From Bacteroidota bacterium (GTDB lineage Bacteria > Bacteroidota > Bacteroidia > Bacteroidales > FEN-979), in NCBI GenBank assembly GCA_026391755.1, contig JAPLDN010000138.1, forward strand, positions 1 to 6,470: 6,470 nt of DNA. The letters run 5' to 3'. This document shows positions 1 to 6,171 of this stretch, piece after piece. A program made the position numbers and the translations under genes. The notes beneath the pieces are model-generated. The model searched no databases. It was not told the DNA's origin and saw nothing but the letters and a program-made list of their open reading frames with translations. Position 1 is the stretch's first letter. Each line of letters opens with the position of its first letter.

Positions 1-54
1 CTATAACAAAAGGAAGTTTTTTCCAAATTTATCCGGCCTTAATTCATTAAACAA

Positions 55-1371
55 TCAGGAATGTGATGCCTTGTCCCTGTTATCGATGAACTTCAGCGGT
101 TTCCTTCCGCCTTCGGGGAACTGGACTTTAATGATATCTTCAGGTTTGTGGAACTTTACCTGTGGGGCCACTCTGAGCCTGGCCCTGAAATGGTCTTTTA
201 TATCCTTCTCCAGTTCGGGACTGAACTGGTTTGTACCGGCATTAATGATGATTTCATCAGTTCCTATTTCATTGGTATAAACCTCAACATAATAATTCCT
301 GATATATGGGATATTATCAAGGATATCATATAAAGCCGGAGGATAAAGCGTTGTGCCTTTAAATTTAATCATCTGTTTCCTGCGGCCAATCACTGGTCCA
401 AGTCTCAGGGTAGTCCTGCCACATGCACAAGGCTCTGAATAATGGTAACATACATCTCCTGTTTTAAACCTCAGAAGGGGAGTCCCCTGAACTCCAAGAG
501 TAGTTACTGTAACTTCACCCGGCTGACCTTCCGGTACAGGATTCCCATTGTCGTCGAGGAATTCAACAATGATCAGTTCGGGATGGTGATGGCCTCCTGT
601 CCCCGCGCTGCACTCGGTAAAAGTAGTAGCCATCTCAGTTGAGGCATAAGTTGAATATAATTTTAAGGGCCATTTCTCTATTATTTTCCTGCCAAGTGCG
701 TTCAGGCTGAGATCCGGATTTCTCAATGGTTCACCAATACATACAGCTTTGGTGATACTTGATGAAAGGTAGTCTATACCGTTTTGTTCGGCATACTCTA
801 TGATCTTCAGAATAAAGGAGGGTACAACGATGATTGCGTTAGGACGGATCCGGCTAATGGTATCCCACTGAAGTTCCGGGATGCCGTTACCCACCCTGAC
901 AATGGACGCCCCAAGTTTCCTGATCCCAAGGAAATAGGCCATGCCTGCCATAAACCTCCGGTCCAGGGTAGTCATGAGCTGGTATGTATCTTCCACGGAA
1001 CCGTCGGCACAGGTAAACGAAAGTGCCTCGTTATATGCAAGACGGTCAAGGTCATGGTCGGTCATTGCAACCGTGACAGGATCTCCCATTGTTCCTGAAG
1101 TTGTAATATAATCAACAATTTTGCTTCTTGGAACACAAATGAAATCTTCGTTGAATTGCTGCAGATGGGTTTTATCGGTAACCGGAATACGCAGGAGGTC
1201 TTCCAGGTGCCTGATACTGCCCGGGTCAATGTTATGCTTACTGAACAGCCTTTTATAGAATGCGGAATTTTCCCTGACGTAACTCAACATTTCCTGCAGG
1301 GCTTCTTCCTGGAATTTCTTTATCTCGTGGGAAGGTTTGCGCTCAATAGCAGGGAAAAAAGATTTTTCCAT
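55..1371 (-). CDS. Phenylacetate-CoA ligase-like adenylate-forming enzyme (PaaK/COG1541 type)
   Basis: A 438-residue member of the ANL (adenylate-forming) superfamily, of normal length for PaaK-like proteins. In order: the phosphate-binding loop TTSGTMGDPVTV (90-101), the YASTE motif (242-246), ECSAGTGGHHHPEL (253-266), the ATP-ribose aspartate in RFKTGD (302-306), the PCACGRT pair of cysteines (C315, C317) usual in this branch, the hinge IGRRKQMIKFKG (328-339), and the small C-terminal domain ending in GGRKPLKFIDNR (421-432), where K424 or K427 would be the catalytic lysine. Such enzymes activate a carboxylic acid as an acyl-adenylate and pass it to CoA or, in biosynthetic clusters, to a carrier protein. 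With an ACP in the same operon, loading of an aryl or other acid on that ACP is plausible but inferred. The ATG at 1371 follows the barrel gene by 16 nt with no Shine-Dalgarno sequence. It is the last gene in the window; the stop is TGA at 57-55. Confidence 0.9.
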   Translation of the reverse strand: MEKSFFPAIERKPSHEIKKFQEEALQEMLSYVRENSAFYKRLFSKHNIDPGSIRHLEDLLRIPVTDKTHLQQFNEDFICVPRSKIVDYITTSGTMGDPVTVAMTDHDLDRLAYNEALSFTCADGSVEDTYQLMTTLDRRFMAGMAYFLGIRKLGASIVRVGNGIPELQWDTISRIRPNAIIVVPSFILKIIEYAEQNGIDYLSSSITKAVCIGEPLRNPDLSLNALGRKIIEKWPLKLYSTYASTEMATTFTECSAGTGGHHHPELIIVEFLDDNGNPVPEGQPGEVTVTTLGVQGTPLLRFKTGDVCYHYSEPCACGRTTLRLGPVIGRRKQMIKFKGTTLYPPALYDILDNIPYIRNYYVEVYTNEIGTDEIIINAGTNQFSPELEKDIKDHFRARLRVAPQVKFHKPEDIIKVQFPEGGRKPLKFIDNRDKASHS

Positions 1372-1387
1372 CAGTTTAAGTTGATAC

Positions 1388-2092
1388 TTAGAATTTAAAC
1401 CCGATCAATGCCCTGAAGGTAGAATTATCAACGTTATACGTTGGGTTATCATCCTGGTTATAGGTGAATTTGACTTTGCCCCAGTTATATTGGAATGCAA
1501 AGAGCATGAACTTATACCTGAGCCCTAAACTGACCTCATTGAGCGTATAGGCTTTTCCCCACATGCTGTTGTACCATGCAGCGGTGGCATTGAGTTTATA
1601 TGAAAGATCTATCATCAGGTAATCGACAGGATTTATTGTTAAAACAGGGCCGAATTTCTGTCCTCCGAAGTAATACCAGTATTCCAGCTTTTTCGTGGAA
1701 CTTGAATTTGCTGGCAGCTGCTGATCTGTCGGGTTATACGATGCAGTAAGAAAAGTTGCATCGATTCCGGCTCTCAGATGATGATTTGCAAAGGAAGGGC
1801 CAATGTAAATCAGGAATCCGAATTCGAATACAAATCCGGCCTTCGCTTTGTTGAATGTTATGGTATCGGTCTTCCCCTGATATTTGTAATAATTTGTATG
1901 CGGATTAGCAAATTCTCCCATGGGAAAAGAACCTCCAAGCTTCAGATAAAAGCCACTTTTAATATGATTTTCAGCTGTCTTATGCTGGGTAACCTGTGGC
2001 TGTAATTGTTGACCCTGGGGAGGCTGTTCCTGGGCAAACAGGAAAGTACTTGTAAAAAGTACAGCTAAAGAAGAAAGAAAAAAACTTTTCAT
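1388..2092 (-). CDS. Outer-membrane beta-barrel protein with signal peptide, function unknown
   Basis: A 234-residue secreted protein. Residues 1-20 form a signal peptide (basic start MKS, hydrophobic core, likely cut after FLFA-20), followed by a Gln/Pro-rich linker (about 21-36). From about residue 45 the sequence alternates polar and hydrophobic/aromatic residues in short strands (GFYLKLGGSFPMG, AGFVFEFGFLIYIG, LMIDLSYKLNATAAWY, NEVSLGLRYKFMLFAFQYNWG) and ends in FRALIGFKF, with the C-terminal Phe expected for an outer-membrane barrel. Strand content suggests a small barrel of about 8-10 strands; this count is a guess. There is no lipobox Cys. It has a candidate promoter of its own and its stop is 16 nt before the ligase gene. 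It might help a product pass or dock in the outer membrane, or be an unrelated porin-like protein placed in the operon. I do not recognise a specific family. Confidence 0.82.
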   Translation of the reverse strand: MKSFFLSSLAVLFTSTFLFAQEQPPQGQQLQPQVTQHKTAENHIKSGFYLKLGGSFPMGEFANPHTNYYKYQGKTDTITFNKAKAGFVFEFGFLIYIGPSFANHHLRAGIDATFLTASYNPTDQQLPANSSSTKKLEYWYYFGGQKFGPVLTINPVDYLMIDLSYKLNATAAWYNSMWGKAYTLNEVSLGLRYKFMLFAFQYNWGKVKFTYNQDDNPTYNVDNSTFRALIGFKF

Positions 2093-2131
2093 AATGGTTG
2101 CTTTATCAGGGGTTAGTTGTTCTTATTTATA

Positions 2132-2147
2132 CAAAGATACAAATGTA
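2132..2147 (-). promoter_or_regulatory. Tandem TAnnTTTG elements, candidate Bacteroidota promoter for the barrel gene
   Basis: In the 55-nt gap after the sulfotransferase stop, two back-to-back octamers fit the Bacteroidota -7 consensus TAnnTTTG: TACATTTG (2147-2140) and TATCTTTG (2139-2132). Transcription from the second would begin near 2124, giving a leader of about 30 nt to the ATG at 2092. No good -33 TTG is seen at the expected distance. The elements overlap a small inverted repeat, ATACA-AA-TGTAT (2137-2148), that could be an operator or chance. It would let the barrel and ligase genes be expressed apart from the upstream part of the operon. Confidence 0.5.
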
Positions 2148-3230
2148 TCAGGAATAGGCGTATTTCCTCATGTACTCTTTTAATTCCGATTTAATAGTTG
2201 CTTTTTCACTCTCCGATAACGAAAAATTGTTTTTCCTGAAGTTGCGGTTCAGGGAGGTGTATTCCTTTATCAAGTTTGCCTGGCGCTCTGAAAATACCAG
2301 TCCCAATTGTGTATAAATCTGTTTCACAGTCATCACAGGATCATTCTCCAGATCTTCAAACCTGGTTTCAGCATATGAACCCGGAGTCAGAGCAGACGCC
2401 TCAATAGTGATCTTTTCTGAAATAAGATTCATCCCCCTGCAGATCTCATAAATATTAAATTTATGGTTTACCCTGTTCAGAGCATTTTCCTTTTGCAAAA
2501 TATACCACATATTCATGGTTGAAGGGACAACGTCAAACGGGTGACGGTGTATCTGAATGAACCTGGCTTTCGGAAAGGCCTCAAGCAGCATGTCAAGCCT
2601 GAAGGAATGGAATGGATTTTTTGAAAGAATGATGCCTTTTTTAACGTAAGTAATTTTCCTGAAGAATGATTTCAGCTCCTTTTTGATAAGTTCGTTTGTT
2701 TTATCAGATCTCTCATTTTTTGCCCACTCCTCAACAAAATATTTCCCGTTTTGTGGAAAGATCAGCTGTTCAAGGGGAGAAGTGCCGGTAAGCCTGAAAA
2801 TTGCATATTCGTCTTCCTGGGGTTCATCCATTCCTACTTTTACGTTGTCCATCGGTCTTGTTTTCTTAACCAGGGCTTGCATAATGGGTTTGTAATACGA
2901 ATGGGACGTAAGCAGGCTGTCGGGTTCGGCAACCTGGAAAAGGGTAGGGGCAGTAAACTGCTCATCCAGGCTCATCAGTTTATATAACAAGGTTGTTCCG
3001 GTACGCCAGTGCCCGATAATGAATACAGGATCAACTGGGCAAGGTGCTTGTTTAATACGTTTTCCGAAACGTACATTCTCAAGTGAAGAAAAAAGGCTTG
3101 ACCATAATGAACTCTGCAATAAAAAGAGAATTCTCAATAAAGTCCCGGGATCCCAGCTGATTTTATTCCTGGTGAGGATACTGAACAGCCGTCCGGATGT
3201 CATCCCGGCAGTTAGGTAGGAATGTTTCAA
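2148..3230 (-). CDS. PAPS-dependent sulfotransferase (Sulfotransfer_3-like)
   Basis: A 360-residue enzyme expected to move a sulfuryl group from PAPS to a hydroxyl or amine. The 5'-phosphosulfate loop is PVFIIGHWRTGTTLL (residues 68-82). The 3'-phosphate-binding part is IQIHRHPFDVVPS (225-237, with R229 and S237). Other family marks are DEPQEDE (135-141), SKNPFHSFRLDMLLEAFP (203-220), RFEDLENDP (290-298), and a C-terminal helix ending in KYAYS. The longest reading starts with TTG at 3230, 12 nt after the ACP stop; a TGA lies two codons further up, so it cannot extend beyond. An ATG at 3203 would shorten it by nine residues and leave a 39-nt gap. I prefer TTG for the spacing and because the added KHSYLTAG looks like part of the protein, but this is open. 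It is probably cytoplasmic or peripherally bound, though the hydrophobic stretch LLRILFLLQSSLWSSLF (31-47) could lie on a membrane. A sulfated product or intermediate is implied; the substrate is unknown. Confidence 0.9.
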   Translation of the reverse strand: MKHSYLTAGMTSGRLFSILTRNKISWDPGTLLRILFLLQSSLWSSLFSSLENVRFGKRIKQAPCPVDPVFIIGHWRTGTTLLYKLMSLDEQFTAPTLFQVAEPDSLLTSHSYYKPIMQALVKKTRPMDNVKVGMDEPQEDEYAIFRLTGTSPLEQLIFPQNGKYFVEEWAKNERSDKTNELIKKELKSFFRKITYVKKGIILSKNPFHSFRLDMLLEAFPKARFIQIHRHPFDVVPSTMNMWYILQKENALNRVNHKFNIYEICRGMNLISEKITIEASALTPGSYAETRFEDLENDPVMTVKQIYTQLGLVFSERQANLIKEYTSLNRNFRKNNFSLSESEKATIKSELKEYMRKYAYS

Positions 3231-3242
3231 GGATCAGATATA

Positions 3243-3527
3243 TTAGGAATGTGGCCCCTGTTGGGAAACAAGAAATTCGGCTATGCTGTTCACCGACCGT
3301 ATGACTGAACGTGCAAGGTTCTGATCGGCTATCCTTAAATTGTATTTACGCTGAATGGCCATTATGATCTCCAATGCGTCAACCGAATCCAGGGTCAGAG
3401 TATTTTCTCCTCCGAACAATGGTTTGTCATTATCGATTTCCTCAGGATTTATCCCAGTAATTCCAAGAGTTTCCATGATGAGATTTTTGATCTCAGTCCT
3501 TAGTTCTTCAGTCACAACCTGGTTCAT
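3243..3527 (-). CDS. Acyl carrier protein (phosphopantetheine-binding)
   Basis: A 94-residue acyl carrier protein. The attachment site is LDSVDALEI, with Ser48 as the residue that receives the 4'-phosphopantetheine arm. Helix 1 is about 5-20, PLFGG lies before the site, and the C-terminal helix ends in SVNSIAEFLVSQ. I chose the ATG at 3527 because it lies 10 nt after the BtrH-like stop and gives a standard ACP length. The frame is open further upstream to 3608, but that would add 27 basic residues that overlap the end of the previous gene. The pattern PLFGG-LDSVDALEIIMAIQRKYNLRI resembles carrier proteins of aryl-polyene/dialkylresorcinol clusters more than the housekeeping fatty-acid AcpP; this is from memory of the family and not tested. 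It should serve as the donor for the BtrH-like enzyme and as the loading target of the PaaK-like ligase. No phosphopantetheinyl transferase is in the window. Confidence 0.92.
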   Translation of the reverse strand: MNQVVTEELRTEIKNLIMETLGITGINPEEIDNDKPLFGGENTLTLDSVDALEIIMAIQRKYNLRIADQNLARSVIRSVNSIAEFLVSQQGPHS

Positions 3528-3537
3528 GTAAGTTGAT

Positions 3538-4545
3538 TTAGTTGATGGTTTTTGACAATCGTTTAAAGAAGTCCTCTTCCTTTTCAGCCCTTTGATATAA
3601 AAGGTCACTCAGTTGTTTGAATTTTTCATCCCCAAGGTCACGGTTCTTCCCGATCTTAGCTGCAAATAGTGAGAATTCCCTCCATCCGTCACCTATTGCC
3701 ATAAGTTCTTTTGCAAGATCCTTCAATTCGGGCTTGTGAATAATATCCGAAGCCTGTTGAAGGAAAGTCGCATACATGAACCTGAAGCCCGCTCCGCCGG
3801 TTCCCTGGTCCTCAAGCAGGATGTTGATCTTCATCACTTCATGGGAAAGATGTTCGGTATCCCTTGCCATTGCCGGCCATTCAATAATTCTTTTTGCAAA
3901 CAGCCTGATGCCTTTAATACCCAGGAAAGGGATAGGGATGCTCAGCATATTGAAGCATGCCTTTTTTATTCCTCTGCGGATGGCTTTTTCCTGGTCAAAT
4001 GACTGTGGAACATATTCAGGGTAAAAGAGAAAGCCTTTGGGAGACATGCTTCCCTGAGCGAACCTGCCCTTGTTCATCGATGCGACGGGAAGGTCGACGG
4101 GATTCGGAAAATAAGAGTCACTGACCTTATAAACATCTCCTTCCTTGCCGAATGCGACCAGGAAATGTACGTTGATGTGGACGCGTTCCCAGGACGGGAC
4201 ATAATCAAGATAAAACATATCAACCTGGGTGGCTGTCGGAATTCCTTTTGAGATAAGCATATCAAGTGCTCCCTGGCCGGCTTCCTGGTTCCTGAAATCC
4301 CTGGTATAAAATTTAACACCTGTCCTTTTGGAAAGGTTTTTTCTTATCTGCCCCGGCTTGTTCCTAACAATGAAGGTTGGGAACGCAAAGGATTTCATTT
4401 TATGAAAATAGCCGAAAAAAATTCCGCTGGAGATACCGAATACCATAGGCTCGGTGATCTTCATCCCTGAGTGGTTCAGTAAAGAAGTGATGGAACCCGA
4501 TTCACAATGGGCCGCCATCTTGTGTTGGTAATTTTCTATAATCAT
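3538..4545 (-). CDS. BtrH_N / DUF4872 family protein, putative ACP-dependent acyltransferase
   Basis: A 335-residue protein with the N-terminal BtrH domain followed by a DUF4872-like C-terminal domain. The start has the family's HCESGSITSLLNHSG motif (residues 13-27), with Cys14 as candidate nucleophile, followed by VFGISSGIFFGYF. His127 in HINVHFLVAFG and Asp143 in VSDSYF fit a papain-like Cys-His-Asp triad. The C-terminal part carries GTGGAGFRFMYATFLQQA (248-265) and IGDGWREFS (284-292), both typical of the DUF4872 part. In butirosin biosynthesis BtrH moves an aminoacyl group from the carrier protein BtrI to the amine of ribostamycin. Here an ACP gene begins 10 nt downstream, which strongly suggests the same kind of chemistry: transfer of an ACP-bound acyl group to an acceptor. 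No signal peptide, so probably cytoplasmic. The substrates are unknown; the family call is firm, the acyltransferase role is inferred from the family and neighbour. Confidence 0.87.
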   Translation of the reverse strand: MIIENYQHKMAAHCESGSITSLLNHSGMKITEPMVFGISSGIFFGYFHKMKSFAFPTFIVRNKPGQIRKNLSKRTGVKFYTRDFRNQEAGQGALDMLISKGIPTATQVDMFYLDYVPSWERVHINVHFLVAFGKEGDVYKVSDSYFPNPVDLPVASMNKGRFAQGSMSPKGFLFYPEYVPQSFDQEKAIRRGIKKACFNMLSIPIPFLGIKGIRLFAKRIIEWPAMARDTEHLSHEVMKINILLEDQGTGGAGFRFMYATFLQQASDIIHKPELKDLAKELMAIGDGWREFSLFAAKIGKNRDLGDEKFKQLSDLLYQRAEKEEDFFKRLSKTIN

Positions 4546-4549
4546 TACG

Positions 4550-4945
4550 TTAATTTCTGTTTCCCGACTGCCTTGTCACGATCTCTTTCACAGTAATATT
4601 AAATACGATCGAATACTTCTTTAGTGCAGATTCACTGATATTTGAAAAATTGCCCGGCTTAAGATGCCTGCGAACGGTCCACTTCATTATTCCTGCACGT
4701 GCGGCAAGTTCCGATATAGTCAGGTCTTCAAGGATCATATAATATTCAATGGCATTGATCTCTCCTCTTGCAATTTTTTCCCCCAGGGCTTTCTCCAGAG
4801 TCCCCCGTTTCAGAAAATAATCATCAAGATAATTAGCCGAAATGTACGAACCGGTCTGCATGGCCTCATACTTCCCGTCTTCCTTCTCGACGTACAGTAT
4901 TACCTGTTGTTCAGGACATTCAGATATTCCGTCCTTTTCTTTCAT
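4550..4945 (-). CDS. Small protein with a C-terminal helix-turn-helix, function unknown
   Basis: I cannot name this 131-residue protein. The N-terminal part (about 14-60) starts with a short strand-like stretch, QQVILYVEKEDGKYEAM, then a helix-forming acidic and Tyr-rich part around YLDDYF and a charged helix. Residues about 66-96 look like a helix-turn-helix: ISELAARAG as first helix and turn, and MKWTVRRHLKP as the recognition helix. A closing segment, ALKKYSIVFNITVKEIV (about 107-123), resembles the last helices of Xre/Cro-type folds. There is no signal peptide or membrane segment, so it should be cytoplasmic. It sits 21 nt after the permease gene and its stop is only 4 nt before the BtrH-like gene, so it is co-transcribed with the pathway. 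It may be a cluster regulator; the alternative is a small partner protein that uses the fold for protein contacts. The helix-turn-helix is a moderately firm call, DNA binding is inference. Confidence 0.8.
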   Translation of the reverse strand: MKEKDGISECPEQQVILYVEKEDGKYEAMQTGSYISANYLDDYFLKRGTLEKALGEKIARGEINAIEYYMILEDLTISELAARAGIMKWTVRRHLKPGNFSNISESALKKYSIVFNITVKEIVTRQSGNRN

Positions 4946-4950
4946 CCGTT

Positions 4951-4956
4951 CTTCCT
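4951..4956 (-). promoter_or_regulatory. Candidate Shine-Dalgarno site for the HTH protein gene
   Basis: AGGAAG lies 5 nt before the ATG at 4945, in the 21-nt gap after the permease stop. It is the only clear purine-rich site of this kind before any gene in the window; the other starts have AT-rich leaders without one. It supports the Met at 4945 as the start. Confidence 0.5.
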
Positions 4957-4966
4957 GTTTGAAAAA

Positions 4967-6157
4967 TTAAGCTTTTCTCATTGCAAAAATATAAATGCTG
5001 CTGATCATTGCAAAAATGAAGAAGGCAAAGAGAAGCAGGCTCCTTGGCAAAATAGTCAAAATTCCGCCTCCGCGGATAAATACATCAAGGTAATTGTCAA
5101 TTCCCCATCGCATGGGGGAGACCAGGCTGATGCCCTGTATCACCTCAGGCATCACATGCACAGGAAGAAAAGTGCCGCTGATCACACCCAGGAGCACAAC
5201 CATAACAGAGCCGAAAAGAGAGGCCTGGGCCATTGTCCCTGAAGCCGTCCCAACCAGGATCCCGAATCCTATGGCTGCAAGCGATGAAGCTGCTGTTGCA
5301 AACAAAATTGCTGCAACATTATTCCCGATCTGAAGCCGGGGCAGCCCGAGAAGGTTAGGGAAGACCCATAATCCAACCAGCATCATCAGAAAGAACTGGA
5401 TCAGACATACTATAAAATAGACCAGGACCTTTGATCCAAGAATTGTCCCAAACCCTACAGGCAGGGTACGCAGCCTCTGGAATGCTCCTTCGTTTTTTTC
5501 GCTTATTATGCTTGCTGCCAAAGGGATCACGATGAAAAACATGGCAAAAAGGATAAAGCCCGGTACAATATTTTGAATTGCAGTCGGTCTGATCTCCTGT
5601 ATCCCTGATCCTGCAAAGGATTCCTGTACCGGGGGAAGCTTATTCGTACTTTCCTGAATGGATTTATCTATAAGGGGTTTCATGTCACCCGAAGACCATG
5701 CGAGCATTTTTTCAACGATATTCCTGGTTTGAGTACCTTTTATAAGGTATTTCAGGGGAGTCACGATATTTGCACGGTATGGTCCTGAAATAGCGGGATC
5801 GGTTATGATCTCAATAGCCGAATCACCCGGCCCGGCACAAAGCCCGATAGAATATCTTCCTGAACTGATAAGTGCTATGGCATGTTCCCTGTTTGCAGCA
5901 TAACCCCCGATGAGTGTATCAAGCTCAAAGAATCCACTGGATTCAAGATTTTGAGCGAGCGATCGGGTGAACTCCGAGTGGATTTTATCGACGAACAGCA
6001 AGCGGGTTTTCCCTAACTCGTTCCTGAGGGTATATTCCTGTGCAAGGATAACCACGGTCATCAGTAAAACGGGCATCAGGAAAAGGATCAGGAGTCCGGG
6101 AATGTCCCGGATAATGATAAGCACCTCTTTTTTTGCCGAAAACAGCAGTTTGTTCAT
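4967..6157 (-). CDS. ABC-2 type transporter permease (YhhJ/ABC2_membrane_3-like)
   Basis: A 396-residue inner-membrane protein with the layout of an ABC-2 exporter permease: one N-terminal membrane segment (about residues 20-40), a large extracytoplasmic domain (about 41-196), then five more hydrophobic segments at about 197-217, 244-268, 281-305, 313-332 and 370-392. The family signature follows the second segment: E220-x3-G224 with R228, R230 and P233 (EKNEGAFQRLRTLPV). A SPMRWGIDNYLDVF motif precedes the last segment. Length is normal for the family. Such permeases need a separate cytoplasmic ATPase, and none is encoded in this window. The ATG is 14 nt after the methyltransferase stop, with no Shine-Dalgarno sequence. 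The likely role is export of the cluster's product or a lipid-linked form of it across the inner membrane; the substrate is inference only. Confidence 0.92.
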   Translation of the reverse strand: MNKLLFSAKKEVLIIIRDIPGLLILFLMPVLLMTVVILAQEYTLRNELGKTRLLFVDKIHSEFTRSLAQNLESSGFFELDTLIGGYAANREHAIALISSGRYSIGLCAGPGDSAIEIITDPAISGPYRANIVTPLKYLIKGTQTRNIVEKMLAWSSGDMKPLIDKSIQESTNKLPPVQESFAGSGIQEIRPTAIQNIVPGFILFAMFFIVIPLAASIISEKNEGAFQRLRTLPVGFGTILGSKVLVYFIVCLIQFFLMMLVGLWVFPNLLGLPRLQIGNNVAAILFATAASSLAAIGFGILVGTASGTMAQASLFGSVMVVLLGVISGTFLPVHVMPEVIQGISLVSPMRWGIDNYLDVFIRGGGILTILPRSLLLFAFFIFAMISSIYIFAMRKA

Positions 6158-6171
6158 TATGCAAAGTTAAT

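Noticed and set aside
1..54. Possible terminator (GGAA-AAAAC-TTCC followed by TTTTG on the minus strand) or start of a further gene after the ligase
   Set aside because: The stem is only 4 bp, the T run is short, and no start codon opens a frame of useful length here. Nothing can be supported in these 54 bases.
3528..3608. Upstream extension of the ACP reading frame to an ATG at 3608, giving 121 residues
   Set aside because: It overlaps the last 71 bases of the BtrH-like gene, adds a basic tail not found in carrier proteins, and the ATG at 3527 gives a normal ACP with operon-like spacing.
4664..5242. Open plus-strand frame of 192 codons
   Set aside because: It runs antisense across the HTH and permease genes, has a composition unlike a folded protein (His- and Lys-rich tail), no recognisable motif, and both genes beneath it are well supported.
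6160..6169. TAACTTTG before the permease start, a match to the TAnnTTTG promoter element
   Set aside because: It lies only a few bases before the ATG, so transcription would start at or inside the start codon. More likely chance in an AT-rich 14-nt gap.
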